Shown: positions 9,691 through 18,620, numbered from the stretch's first letter. The stretch is DNA of 64,000 bases from Sphingomonadales bacterium (GCA_016704425.1 JADJAC010000011.1:1-64000); one strand, 5' to 3'. The notes: a model not told the origin generated them from the sequence alone. Made by a program: numbers and translations.

Positions 9691-10718
9691 TCCTCGATCC
9701 GACCACCACCAAACTCTATATCCAGGATGTGACGCTGCGCGACGGGATGCATGCGATCCGCCACCAATATGGTCTTGATCATGTCAAGGCGATTGCCAGG
9801 GCGCTGGATGCGGCCAAGGTCGATGCGATCGAGGTCGCGCATGGCGACGGCCTTCAAGGCTCAAGCTTCAACTATGGCTTTGGTGCCCATACCGACTGGG
9901 ACTGGATTGGTGCTGTTGCCGAGGTGCTGGAACACGCGGTACTGACCACCCTGCTCCTTCCGGGCATTGGCACGGCGCATGATCTGAAACACGCCTATGA
10001 GATGGGCGTCCGTTCCGTGCGTATTGCGACACATTGCACCGAAGCCGATGTCAGCAGGCAGCATATTGAAGCCGCGCGCAATCTCGGCATGGACGTCTCC
10101 GGCTTCCTGATGATGAGCCATATGACCAGTCCCGAGGCGCTGGCACAACAGGCCTTGCTCATGGAAAGCTATGGCGCGCACTGCGTCTACGTGACGGACA
10201 GCGGCGGCGCCATGAACATGGATGAATATGCCGCACGATGCCAGGCCTATGACCGGGTCCTCAAGCCCGAAACCCAGCGCGGTGTGCACGCGCACCATAA
10301 TCTCAGTCTTGGCGTCGCGAACTCGATCGTGGCCGTCCAGAATGGCGCGATCCGGGTCGATGCGAGCCTTGCAGGCATGGGCGCTGGCGCAGGCAATGCC
10401 CCACTTGAGGTGTTCATTGCGGCTGCCGACCGTATGGGCTGGAACCATGGCTGCGACCTGTTCGCTCTGATGGATGCCGCCGAAGATCTTGTCCGTCCGC
10501 TCCAGGATCGCCCTGGCCGGGTGGACCGCGAGACGCTGACGCTGGGTTATGCCGGGGTCTACTCCAGCTTCCTGCGCCACGCGGAAAAGGCAAGCGCCGA
10601 CTACGGAGTCGACACCCGCTCCATCCTCGCAGAGGTCGGCCGCCGCAAGATGGTCGGCGGACAAGAAGACATGATCGTCGATATCGCGCTGGATATGGTG
10701 AAGCTTGCAAACGGCTGA
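9687..10718 (+). CDS. 4-hydroxy-2-oxovalerate aldolase, 343 aa
   Basis: DmpG/MhpE-type class II (metal-dependent) aldolase splitting 4-hydroxy-2-oxovalerate into pyruvate and acetaldehyde. The HMGL-like TIM barrel starts with [13 protein letters not shown] (base and metal-ligand region), and the other metal ligands lie in [10 protein letters not shown]. The C-terminal communication domain includes [12 protein letters not shown]. Translationally coupled to the dehydrogenase gene. Together the three enzymes complete the lower half of a catechol meta-cleavage route whose ring-cleaving member is probably the broken gene at 1575. Confidence 0.92.
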   Translation: MILDPTTTKLYIQDVTLRDGMHAIRHQYGLDHVKAIARALDAAKVDAIEVAHGDGLQGSSFNYGFGAHTDWDWIGAVAEVLEHAVLTTLLLPGIGTAHDLKHAYEMGVRSVRIATHCTEADVSRQHIEAARNLGMDVSGFLMMSHMTSPEALAQQALLMESYGAHCVYVTDSGGAMNMDEYAARCQAYDRVLKPETQRGVHAHHNLSLGVANSIVAVQNGAIRVDASLAGMGAGAGNAPLEVFIAAADRMGWNHGCDLFALMDAAEDLVRPLQDRPGRVDRETLTLGYAGVYSSFLRHAEKASADYGVDTRSILAEVGRRKMVGGQEDMIVDIALDMVKLANG

Positions 10719-10991
10719 CGCATGAAACCGGCTCACTTTTCAAGGCGCACGACATCCGAATCCCCAACACGGAACTCGAAGCCTTGGTGGAAACACGCGA
10801 ATTGAGTCCGCGAGCGGACTTTACGTTGAAAGCCCAAATGTTTTGGACTCCCAGTCCGCTCTCGCGAACAAAGCTGACGTTCCCGCTCCCTATGGCGCTC
10901 GTCGGAATCTGCCATACGTTCAGTCACTGTTTGGGCTTGCGTAAGAACGTTGGCTGCAAGCGTGACGTGCTGTCTGGGAATTCCAATTCGT
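10719..10991. other. Intergenic stretch between convergent aldolase and NO reductase genes
   Basis: No protein in either direction looks real. It contains a perfect inverted repeat AGTCCGC-GA-GCGGACT (10805-10820), and AGTCCGC recurs at about 10853-10859. There is no T-run after the repeat, so terminator function is uncertain. Possibly the residue of a lost gene. Confidence 0.4.
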
Positions 10992-13262
10992 TCAGCTTTG
11001 CCGTTGCCTCTTGGCTGGCACAAACGCCCCGATCATGAACCACGCAAAGGCGAAGACACCGACGCTGAAGACAACATCGCCGGGGACTCGCGCCCAGACC
11101 AGCGCCTGCATGATGGGGCTATGGATGAATTCCGCCGAACGCGCATAGGCATAGCCATGCTCTACACTGGCATAGGCCTGGAGGATGCCCTGGGGGAGAA
11201 GTGACAGTAGGGTCATCATCGCAATGCCGATGTTGAGCGACCAGAAGGCAATCTTGAGCGATTTCTGATTCCACTGCGTCACATCGGTGAGCCCGCGCAT
11301 GCAGTAGAGCGTCAGGCCCAGTCCGAGCATCCCGTAGACGCCGAACAGGGCAGCATGACCATGGTTGGCAGTCGTGTTGAGCCCCTGCATATAATAGAGC
11401 GCGATCGGCGGATTGATCAGGAACCCGAACAACCCCGCACCGACCAGATTCCAGAACAGGACGGCTGAAAAGAACATGAAGGGCCAGTGATACGTCCGCT
11501 CCCACTCGGCCTCGTGCTCAACCTTGTGCCGCGTGTAGGCCTCAAAGCCGACTACCAGCAGTGGCACGACTTCAAGCGCAGAAGCCATTGCGCCAACAGC
11601 GATCACTGAGGTTGGCGTCCCGGAGAAATACAGGTGGTGGAAGGTACCAAGCACCCCGCCGAACAGAAAGATGATGGTGGCAAACAGCACCATCACGGTT
11701 GCGGTGGAGGTCCGCAAGATGCCCATGCGAACGAACAGCAGCGAGATGATGGCGGTAGCGAAGACCTCGAAAATGCCCTCCACCCACAGATGCACAACCC
11801 ACCAACGCCAATATTCCATGACCGCAATATTGGTGTGCTGACCCCACATAAGCCCGGCACCGTAGAGAAGGCCGATCGCCAGCGCCGATACAAGCACGAG
11901 ATAGATCAGCGATTTGCTGCCTTTCTCCCGAAGCACGGGCCATAGGGCACGCACCACCAACGCAACCCACAAGAGCAAGCCGATCAGCAAATATATCTGC
12001 CAGAACCTGCCAAGATCGACATATTCATAACCCTGATGCCCAAACCAGAAATTGGCCGTCAGGTCGCTGATGAAACGGTGAACTGCCGCCCATTGCCCTG
12101 CAAACGAACCGATCACGATGATCAGCAGACTGATGAAAAGGAAATTCACACCAAAGCGCTGAAATTTGGGGTCCCGCCCGGCCAGCATCGGCGCAACATA
12201 AAGCCCGGTCGCCAGCCAAGCCGTGGCGATCCACAGGACGGCAAGTTGCGTGTGCCAGGTGCGCGTTATGGCATAGGGCAGATATTCTGCAAACGGCAGG
12301 CCATAGAGCCCTTGCCCTTCCACCGCATAATGCGCCGTCACGATTCCCAACAGGACCTGTGTGACGAACAGTGCACAGACCACCCAGAAATATTTTGCGG
12401 TCGCTCGCATGGAGGGTGTGATGACCGCGCCGGCAAGAACGTCGGCCGCGGCCATCCCCTGCTCAGGCAGAATATCGCTGCGCCAGACATCGAACTGCTT
12501 GGCATAATAGGCGATCAGCGCGCCTGCGCCCGCCAGCAGGAGGATGACCGAGGCGAGGCTCCACAGCAAAGTTCCGGTTGTCGGCACATTGCCGACCAGA
12601 GGTTCGTTCGGCCAGTTGCTCGTATAGGTGATTGTGTCGCCCGGGCGGTTGGTGGTCGCGCCCCAGGCCGTCCAGAAATAGAAAGCCGAGACTTGCCTTG
12701 CCTGTTCGGCATTCAATCGCCCGTGAACGGGGAATGCGTAGTCGCGACGCAACGCCAGCGAAGCGGGATCATTGCCCTCATAGAGGCTGACAAAATGGGC
12801 CTGCACTTGCCTGATCGCCGCGGCGCGGATGTCGCTGACGGTGATGGCCCTGGTTGCCGGATCATAGTTGTTGGTGCGCATTTCGTCGCGCAGCGCTGCC
12901 TTGCGAACAGCTTCAGCTTGCGCGGCCGTCAGGCCCGGGAGTGGTTGGGATAATGCCAGCAGTGCCTCTGCTTCCCGGTGCAACCAGTCGGCGCTCCAAT
13001 CGGGGGCTAGATAGCTGCCATGCCCCCAGATCGAGCCTTGCTCCATACCGCCAATTGACTGCCAGACATTCTGCCCGGTTTCGATGTCAGCGCGCGTGAA
13101 CAGTGTTTGTCCACTCGCCGATTTGACTGTCTCGGGGATCGGCGGAGCCTGCTGATAGATCTGCTGTCCAAGGAGCAGCAGAATACCAAACATGAGGACC
13201 ATACCAACGACCAGAATCGTCCAGAGCCGCTTGATGCTGAATGTCGTTCCATAGCTTTCCAT
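10992..13262 (-). CDS. norB: Quinol-dependent nitric oxide reductase (qNOR), 756 aa
   Basis: A single-subunit heme-copper-family NO reductase that reduces two NO to N2O with quinol electrons. It has one N-terminal membrane helix, a periplasmic domain of about 190 residues (GQNVWQSIGGMEQGSIWGHG, typical of the qNOR extension that replaces NorC), then about 12 membrane helices. Ligand-bearing segments include RTWHTQLAVLW, EYWRWWVVHLWVEGIFEV, the histidine pair in TFHHLYFSG and TTANHGHAALFG. Length fits qNOR (about 750-770), not cNOR. It is last in a four-gene operon with a hemoglobin and a DUF1971 gene, downstream of an NsrR-like box. This points to NO detoxification rather than full denitrification. 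Confidence 0.93.
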   Translation of the reverse strand: MESYGTTFSIKRLWTILVVGMVLMFGILLLLGQQIYQQAPPIPETVKSASGQTLFTRADIETGQNVWQSIGGMEQGSIWGHGSYLAPDWSADWLHREAEALLALSQPLPGLTAAQAEAVRKAALRDEMRTNNYDPATRAITVSDIRAAAIRQVQAHFVSLYEGNDPASLALRRDYAFPVHGRLNAEQARQVSAFYFWTAWGATTNRPGDTITYTSNWPNEPLVGNVPTTGTLLWSLASVILLLAGAGALIAYYAKQFDVWRSDILPEQGMAAADVLAGAVITPSMRATAKYFWVVCALFVTQVLLGIVTAHYAVEGQGLYGLPFAEYLPYAITRTWHTQLAVLWIATAWLATGLYVAPMLAGRDPKFQRFGVNFLFISLLIIVIGSFAGQWAAVHRFISDLTANFWFGHQGYEYVDLGRFWQIYLLIGLLLWVALVVRALWPVLREKGSKSLIYLVLVSALAIGLLYGAGLMWGQHTNIAVMEYWRWWVVHLWVEGIFEVFATAIISLLFVRMGILRTSTATVMVLFATIIFLFGGVLGTFHHLYFSGTPTSVIAVGAMASALEVVPLLVVGFEAYTRHKVEHEAEWERTYHWPFMFFSAVLFWNLVGAGLFGFLINPPIALYYMQGLNTTANHGHAALFGVYGMLGLGLTLYCMRGLTDVTQWNQKSLKIAFWSLNIGIAMMTLLSLLPQGILQAYASVEHGYAYARSAEFIHSPIMQALVWARVPGDVVFSVGVFAFAWFMIGAFVPAKRQRQS

Positions 13263-13279
13263 GGTCGTTCCCCCGAAGT

Positions 13280-13744
13280 TCAGAAAAGTCCGTGACTGCC
13301 ACCGACAGCGGCGAACACTGTCACAACGCCCAAAATGCTCAGCAGCTGATGCAATCGCATCATGTGCGCAAAATCAGCTTCCGGTGTGTTTGATAGTGCC
13401 ATGCGCCGGTGCAACACCAGCGGCTCCAGCACGAACAGCATCAGCGCAAATACTGCCCATAAAGCCACCATCATATGCATCCACCAGAAATATGGTTCAG
13501 CAAATCGGGTCCACATGTCAGCGCGATGGATCAGCCACAGACCGGTCAACCCGGCAAGTAAGACCCAGATGCGCGCCTGCCATGCAAAGCGCCCCTCGAT
13601 CTGCTGGAACCGGGACAGGCGATCAGCGGGCGCCTCATTGGCCCGGATTGCAGGCATGACAACCCAGGTGACAAAGCCGACACCGCCGATCCAGAACAGT
13701 ACCGCGATCACATGGATGGCACGCGCCAGAGCAAAGTCATCCAT
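13280..13744 (-). CDS. Small four-helix membrane protein in NO operon, 154 aa
   Basis: Four hydrophobic segments (about residues 8-30, 55-75, 86-106, 130-150) with HVIAVLFWIGGVGFVTWVV at the first, resembling CopD/DUF4149-like membrane proteins that may bind heme or copper through histidines (His11, His72, His89, His111). It sits 17 bases before norB and overlaps the DUF1971 gene by 8 bases, so it is made with the NO reductase. Its role is unknown; assembly or electron supply for NorB is speculation. Confidence 0.7.
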   Translation of the reverse strand: MDDFALARAIHVIAVLFWIGGVGFVTWVVMPAIRANEAPADRLSRFQQIEGRFAWQARIWVLLAGLTGLWLIHRADMWTRFAEPYFWWMHMMVALWAVFALMLFVLEPLVLHRRMALSNTPEADFAHMMRLHQLLSILGVVTVFAAVGGSHGLF

Positions 13745-14027
13745 TGGTCGCCCCCTCGTTCAGGTCAGGACGTTCGCGAAAGAACTCAACCTGCATGCGC
13801 ATCGCGCAAACAGGCACAACATAATGTGTCGCCTGAGGAGGAATGATGGCCGGAGAATCGGGCGTCACGCGATGTTCAATGCGTGGTTCGGTGAAGATCA
13901 GCCGGACCTCGCCATCCAGAACGCGCAGCAGCCCCCATGTGCCCGTCTTGGTGCGGTGATCATTCCGCAGCGCAGCGGGCAAAGTCTGGTCGTCGAAAAT
14001 GGGGGATGCGGCATAGGGCGCAGACAT
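13737..14027 (-). CDS. DUF1971 (YeaR-like) protein, 96 aa
   Basis: A small cupin-like single-domain protein with the family pattern KTGTWGLLRVLDGEVRL, then SPAIIPPQATHYVVP and a C-terminal MQVEFFRERP. E. coli YeaR belongs to this family and is controlled by nitrate and NsrR, which fits the NsrR-like box here. The start overlaps the hemoglobin stop (TGATG), so it is translationally coupled. The biochemical role is not established. Confidence 0.85.
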   Translation of the reverse strand: MSAPYAASPIFDDQTLPAALRNDHRTKTGTWGLLRVLDGEVRLIFTEPRIEHRVTPDSPAIIPPQATHYVVPVCAMRMQVEFFRERPDLNEGATNG

Positions 14028-14482
14028 CAGCCAGCCGCCTTGGCGGAAATCGCGGCGAGCCCGCCACGATCAATCTTTATGCCGGTCAGCAGACTTTCGC
14101 CAATGCGCCGCGCCGCATCGCGAAACCGGTTCGCCACTTCCTCGTTCGGCGCGATCCTGGTGAGGGTCGCGTCCCACACTGACTGCCAGCGTGCGAAATG
14201 CGCTGAATCGAGCCCGCCAATCGCAATGTGCTTCTTCATCGGATTACCGCTGAAGCGGCCCGATTCCAGCAAGACCGAAGCCCAGAAATCCCTCATCCGC
14301 GCAAGATGGTACGGCCAGTCGGTAACCTTTGCCCCAAAGATTGGGCCGAGCATCGCATCTGTGCGAACGGCTTCGTAAAATTGCTCCACAACTTGAGAGA
14401 TGAACGCATCGTCGATGCCGCAAGCCAAGGCATCCGCCATCTTGCGTGCACGTGCCTGCGCGACATGGTCCGCCGCATTCAT
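14027..14482 (-). CDS. Group III truncated hemoglobin, 151 aa
   Basis: 2-on-2 globin fold of the trHb-III type: FISQVVEQFYEAVRTDAML, FWASVLLESGRFSGNPMKKH (likely carrying the proximal histidine), then HFARWQSVWDATL. It binds O2/NO through heme and probably oxidises or scavenges NO. The ATG at 14482 is preferred over upstream ATGs (14503, 14545) because these would put the NsrR-like operator at 14498-14520 inside the coding region, and the conserved domain begins later. First gene of the operon with DUF1971, the membrane protein and norB. Confidence 0.85.
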   Translation of the reverse strand: MNAADHVAQARARKMADALACGIDDAFISQVVEQFYEAVRTDAMLGPIFGAKVTDWPYHLARMRDFWASVLLESGRFSGNPMKKHIAIGGLDSAHFARWQSVWDATLTRIAPNEEVANRFRDAARRIGESLLTGIKIDRGGLAAISAKAAG

Positions 14483-14497
14483 GGCTTCGACTCGTTT

Positions 14498-14520
14498 AAG
14501 ATGCATTTCATATGCATCGT
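14498..14520. promoter_or_regulatory. NsrR-type operator
   Basis: AAGATGCATTT-C-ATATGCATCGT has the 11-1-11 inverted-repeat layout of the E. coli NsrR consensus, with 9 of 11 symmetric matches. It lies between the hemoglobin operon start and the divergent nsrR gene. An extra half-site ATATGCATCTT (14552-14562) touches the nsrR start, suggesting autorepression. Derepression by NO is inferred from the NsrR family. Confidence 0.75.
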
Positions 14521-14564
14521 TTAGACGGTTGGCGATCAAATGCAATATCTGATATGCATCTTTA

Positions 14565-14990
14565 ATGAGACTCTCGCTGCAAACCGACTATGCCCTGCGC
14601 ACCCTTATGTATCTGGCAGTGAAGGACGGCCATCATTCGATCGCGGATATCGCCAGCGCTTATGGCATTTCGAAGAACCACCTGATGAAGGTGGCGCAGC
14701 GGCTGACCGCGGAAGGCTTTGTCGATAGCGTGCGTGGCCGAAGCGGCGGCCTCAAGCTCGCGCAGCCGCCTGCCGAGCTGAATGTCGGCGCGATTGTCCG
14801 TATCATGGAAGACACGGGCGCGTTCGTTGAGTGTTTTGACGCTGCAACCAACACTTGCGTTGTAACGCCGGTATGTGGGCTACGGCATGCTCTGGCGGGC
14901 GCACTTGAAGCCTTTGCGCAGCATCTGGACGGAATCACTGTAGCAGACCTGATTCCGAATCGAGCTGCGTTTAGGCAGCGACTCACATAG
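14565..14990 (+). CDS. nsrR: Rrf2-family NO-sensing repressor NsrR, 141 aa
   Basis: N-terminal winged helix MRLSLQTDYALRTLMYLAV with recognition helix YGISKNHLMKVAQRL and wing VRGRSGGLKLAQP, then the [Fe-S] cluster cysteines in ECFDAATNTCVVTPVCGL (C-X7-C-X5-C, about residues 88-103). This is the NsrR layout rather than IscR. NO destroys the cluster and lifts repression. It is divergent from the hemoglobin-norB operon with a matching operator between them. No clear Shine-Dalgarno precedes the ATG. Confidence 0.88.
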   Translation: MRLSLQTDYALRTLMYLAVKDGHHSIADIASAYGISKNHLMKVAQRLTAEGFVDSVRGRSGGLKLAQPPAELNVGAIVRIMEDTGAFVECFDAATNTCVVTPVCGLRHALAGALEAFAQHLDGITVADLIPNRAAFRQRLT

Positions 14991-15219
14991 AGTTTCGGCT
15001 CCAGAGTTGTTAAGAAGTGGCCCGGAAACCGCTGAGTAGCGGCGACTTCCGCTCAATAGCTGTCGTTTGCATGTTCGATCAAGGAGCTCATAATCTGCCG
15101 TCTGTTCATCCTAACTTCCGGATATTTGCGCAAAGGATTTCGGCGCTTGAAGGCGACCATGCGCTTGCATGGCCATTGTATGCCTTGCCAACTGTCGGAA
15201 GCTAAATCAAAGCATTGCC

Positions 15220-15507
15220 ATGACACCTTATCTTTTGCTGGGAGCAGGCTTCAGTCGCAATTGGGGCGGATGGCTTGCGAGCGAAGTCTTCGAGTATCTT
15301 TTGGGGCGTCCGGAAGTCGTCGATAATGAAGAGCTCCGTCGTATTCTGTGGGATAGCCAACGCAAAGGTGGGTTTGAATATGCGTTAGAAGCCCTTCAGG
15401 CGCGACAAAAGACTGGCGACCACAACGCGAGCGCATGTTTGGAAGCGCTGCAAGCCGCTGTCGTTAGAATGTTTAACGATATGAATGAGGGTTTCAACAG
15501 CATCGTC
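15220..15507 (+). pseudogene. SIR2-like domain protein, truncated by IS3 insertion
   Basis: It starts MTPYLLLGAGFSRNWGG after the ATG at 15220. The GAGFS loop is the NAD-binding Rossmann start of SIR2-like (SIR2_2-type) proteins, several of which are anti-phage NADases. After about 96 codons the reading enters the left end of the IS3 element and stops at 15540. The catalytic part and everything after it are missing, and no continuation is seen on the other side of the element. Family call from the N-terminal motif only. Confidence 0.65.
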
Positions 15508-17022
15508 TGTTCCCCGTCAGCACCTTTGTCCCAGATTTGAGGTTGTGATTTAGGAGGGTTTTGGTCTCGTCGTAGTGACGAAGGAACGAAGATGAGACCA
15601 AATCACTCTGGCCAATCGAAGGCCTCTGCCGAACGTGTGGTGAAGGATATTCGCCGTGCAACCCGGCGCCACTTCTCTGCCGAGGACAAGATCAGGATCG
15701 TACTGGAAGGCCTGCGCGGCGACGACAGCATTGCAGAGCTGTGCCGTAAGGAAGGCATTGCACAGAGCCTGTATTACACCTGGTCGAAGGAGTTCATGGA
15801 GGCGGGCAAGCGCCGCCTCGCCGGCGACACTGCTCGTGCGGCCACAACCGGCGAGGTACATGATCTGCGCCGCGAAGCCCGTGCATTGAAGGAATGCGTC
15901 GCCGATCTGACACTGGAGAACCGGTTGCTCAAAAAAAAGCATGATCGCGGATGGGGACGACGACGCATGAGATATCCCGCATCGGAAAAGCTCGAGATCA
16001 TCAGGATCGTCGAGCAGTCGCATCTGCCCGCAAAGCTCACCCTGGACAAGCTGGGCGTATCGCGCAGGACCTTCTACCGCTGGTACGACCGCTACCTCGA
16101 AGGTGGGCCGGAGGCGCTTGCCGATCGCCCATCCGCGCCCAGCAGGGTGTGGAACCGCATCCCCGATACCATCCATGACCAGATCATCGAGCTGGCGCTG
16201 GAGCAGTCTGAACTGAGCCCCCGGGAACTGGCCGTGAGGTTCACGGACGACAAGCGTTACTTCGTGTCCGAAGCCACGGTTTACCGGCTGTTGAAGGCCC
16301 ATGACCTCATCACCAGCCCGGCCTATGTCGTCATCAAGGCGACCAACGAGTTCCACACCAAAACGACGCGGCCCAACGAGATGTGGCAGACCGACTTCAC
16401 CTACTTCAAGATCATCGGCTGGGGCTGGATGTACCTGTCCACGGTGCTCGACGACTTCTCACGCTACATCATCAGTTGGAAGCTTTGCACCAACATGCGG
16501 GCCGAGGATGTCACCGACACGCTGGATATGGCCTTGCAGGCTTCAGGCTGCTCGTCGGCAACGGTGCAGCACAAGCCACGGCTGCTCAGCGATAATGGAC
16601 CCAGTTACATCGCGGGCGAGCTGGCCGAATATATCGAAGCGCAGAAAATGAGCCATGTGCGCGGCGCACCGCTGCATCCGCAAACCCAAGGCAAGATCGA
16701 ACGCTGGCACCAGACACTCAAGAACCGCATCCTCTTGGAAAACTACTTCCTGCCCGGCGATCTGGAACGGCAGATCGAGGCGTTCGTGGAGCACTACAAC
16801 CATCGGCGCTATCACGAGAGCCTGAACAACGTAACGCCTGCCGATGCCTACTTCGGCAGGGCTGAAGCCATCATCAAACAGCGAGAAAGGATCAAACGAC
16901 ACACCATCGAAGATCGGCGCTTGCAACACCGCAAGCTAGCCGCATAACATCAACCAAACAGACGAGGCCAACGCTCCGCTAATTTACGCAGCCATCAGTG
17001 CCAAATGTTCTGACGACGGACA
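15508..17022 (+). mobile_element. Complete IS3-family insertion sequence, 1515 bp
   Basis: The ends are TGT...ACA as in IS3-family elements, with imperfect terminal inverted repeats: TGTTCCCCGTCAGCACCTTT on the left (15508-15527) against the reverse complement of the right end TGTCCGTCGTCAGAACATTT (17003-17022). One full-length transposase gene lies inside. No matching 3-4 bp target duplication flanks it (GTC on the left, TGA on the right), and the flanks are fragments of two unrelated genes, so one side has probably been rearranged since insertion. A decayed copy in the same orientation occupies 1-1135. Confidence 0.85.
15592..16947 (+). CDS. IS3-family transposase, single reading frame, 451 aa
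   Basis: N-terminal helix-turn-helix of the orfA type (RHFSAEDKIRIVLEGLRG, about residues 24-75), a leucine-rich coiled segment (about 90-115), a second HTH (KLGVSRRTFYRWYDRY), and the rve catalytic core with QTDFTYFK (first Asp), LLSDNGPSY (second Asp) and KIERWHQTLKNR (Glu). Most IS3 elements split orfA and orfB by a -1 frameshift; here both are fused. At the usual junction lies a run of eight A (15930-15937), a site where slippage would create a short OrfA-like product. Looks functional. Confidence 0.92.
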   Translation: MRPNHSGQSKASAERVVKDIRRATRRHFSAEDKIRIVLEGLRGDDSIAELCRKEGIAQSLYYTWSKEFMEAGKRRLAGDTARAATTGEVHDLRREARALKECVADLTLENRLLKKKHDRGWGRRRMRYPASEKLEIIRIVEQSHLPAKLTLDKLGVSRRTFYRWYDRYLEGGPEALADRPSAPSRVWNRIPDTIHDQIIELALEQSELSPRELAVRFTDDKRYFVSEATVYRLLKAHDLITSPAYVVIKATNEFHTKTTRPNEMWQTDFTYFKIIGWGWMYLSTVLDDFSRYIISWKLCTNMRAEDVTDTLDMALQASGCSSATVQHKPRLLSDNGPSYIAGELAEYIEAQKMSHVRGAPLHPQTQGKIERWHQTLKNRILLENYFLPGDLERQIEAFVEHYNHRRYHESLNNVTPADAYFGRAEAIIKQRERIKRHTIEDRRLQHRKLAA

Positions 17023-17180
17023 TGAAGCGCATGATCCGGATCAGCTATCTGGCACCCGCCATCATTGAATGCATTCTTGATGGCACCCAGCCGCCCGATC
17101 TGACGGTTGCAAGGCTCAACACCATCACGAACCTCCCACTCGCTTGGAACGCCCAGAAGGCCTTGTTCGGTATCGCCTGA
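17023..17180 (+). pseudogene. C-terminal remnant of a site-specific recombinase
   Basis: The reading after the IS end, RMIRISYLAPAIIECILDGT then PPDLTVARL and PLAWNAQKALFGI, matches the conserved tail found on large serine recombinases or their partner proteins in alphaproteobacterial islands (a YVSRILRLAFLAPDI-like helix, then LPLDWAEQ). Only about 50 residues survive. It lies 212 bases from a tRNA gene, a common integration site. Confidence 0.55.
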
Positions 17181-17391
17181 GGGCGATCGGCTCTCGCTCC
17201 GCACAGCTGCAACGCATCTGAATCAGTGAATACGGGCATTCGAGATAATGCCGAGCTCAGGCCGGGTCTTCGGACGGAAAATGGTCTCTGATTTTCACGA
17301 GGCACGAGGGGCACCCGAAACCCCGCGGAAAGGCGCCGTTCGTGCGGCCATTCCCGAGAATATCATTCCATATCAATGAGATAGGATTGGG

Positions 17392-17467
<76 letters not shown>

Positions 17468-17601
17468 GCATCCGGGAAAGCGCCTTTAGCGCTGACTTTT
17501 CGTCAAGGCAATGGGCTTGCCTCGCGAAGGTTTCACCCTAGAACCTCACTGTATGAGTCGCCCTGAAACGGGGCAGACCCCTGAAAGAGGATCCCCCTGA
17601 A

Positions 17602-18609
17602 ATGGCCCGTGCCTGGTATTTTACAGCCTATCCCCAAGGTTTGCCCACTCTTGACCATGTTGCCCTTCGAGAGTTGCCCGATCAGCCCCTGGCAGATGGT
17701 CAAGTCCGTGTGCGCAATGAGTATTTGTCTGTCGACCCGTATATGCGCGGGCGGATGACAAACCTTGCGTCCTATGTGGAAGGCTTTGCGATCGGAGAAC
17801 CCATGACCGGCGGCGCAGTTGGCGAAGTCATCGAAAGCAAGGCCGAGGGCTTTGCCGTGGGCGACAAGGTGATGCACATGAATGGCTGGCGTGACGAGGC
17901 TGTTGTCGACACGCAGCCTGGGCCGGGCGGAATGGGAACGCAGAAACTGCCACCCATGAATGTGCCGATCCAGGCATGGCTCCACAATCTTGGATTGACC
18001 GGGGCGACTGCCTATTTCGGCCTCCTCAAGACGGCAGACGCAAAGCCCGGCGACATCGTATTCGTCTCGGCTGCCGCCGGCGCTGTTGGCTCGGCCGTAG
18101 TCCAGATTGCAAAGAAGAAGGGCATGACCGTGATCGGGTCTGCCGGCGGTCCCGACAAATGTGCATGGGTCAAGGAATTGGGAGCGGATGCGTGTATCGA
18201 CTACAAAGCCGGGCCCGTCCTGCCCCAGCTTGCAGCCGCGGCGCCGGATGGCATTGACGTCTATTTCGACAATGTTGGCGGAGACCATCTCGACGCGGCC
18301 TTTGCGGTTGCCCGAAATTTCGCGCGGTTCGCCATTTGCGGCATGATCGATCGCTACAATGACGCGGAAGGCGGGGTGGAATTCAAATATCTGATCCGAA
18401 CCATTCCGGCGCGCATCCGGATGCAGGGGTTCATCTTCACCGATTATGCCGAACACATGATGGAATTCCTTGGAGAGATGGGCCCTTGGGTCATGAACGG
18501 CGATATGAAGATGCGCGAAACGGTGCATCAGGGGATCGGTTCTGCCTTTGATGCGTTTCTTGGACTCTTCTCCGGTGGCAACACTGGAAAAATGCTCGTG
18601 AAGCTGTAA
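17602..18609 (+). CDS. Zinc-free medium-chain NADP-dependent oxidoreductase, 335 aa
   Basis: Member of the MDR group with leukotriene B4 dehydrogenase/curcumin reductase (CurA): [11 protein letters not shown] near residue 50, the NADP-binding motif [19 protein letters not shown] (about 154-172), DVYFDNVGG, and a C-terminus with [17 protein letters not shown]. It lacks zinc-ligand cysteines. It probably reduces alpha,beta-unsaturated carbonyls with NADPH. The start follows AAAGAGG at 17584-17590. It stands as a separate unit 12 bases before folD, possibly co-transcribed. Confidence 0.88.
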   Translation: MARAWYFTAYPQGLPTLDHVALRELPDQPLADGQVRVRNEYLSVDPYMRGRMTNLASYVEGFAIGEPMTGGAVGEVIESKAEGFAVGDKVMHMNGWRDEAVVDTQPGPGGMGTQKLPPMNVPIQAWLHNLGLTGATAYFGLLKTADAKPGDIVFVSAAAGAVGSAVVQIAKKKGMTVIGSAGGPDKCAWVKELGADACIDYKAGPVLPQLAAAAPDGIDVYFDNVGGDHLDAAFAVARNFARFAICGMIDRYNDAEGGVEFKYLIRTIPARIRMQGFIFTDYAEHMMEFLGEMGPWVMNGDMKMRETVHQGIGSAFDAFLGLFSGGNTGKMLVKL

Positions 18610-18620
18610 AGGCGCGCTGC

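Noticed and set aside
12036..12953. Open frame of 305 codons on the plus strand
   Set aside because: It is the complement of the NO reductase gene, with low-complexity translation.
14536..14562. Second full NsrR site before nsrR (AAATGCAATAT...ATATGCATCTT)
   Set aside because: The half-sites are about 14 bp apart instead of 11, so only the right half-site is kept as a possible extra contact.
15029..15042. Hairpin CCGCT-GAGT-AGCGG after nsrR as a terminator
   Set aside because: Short stem and no T-run follow it.
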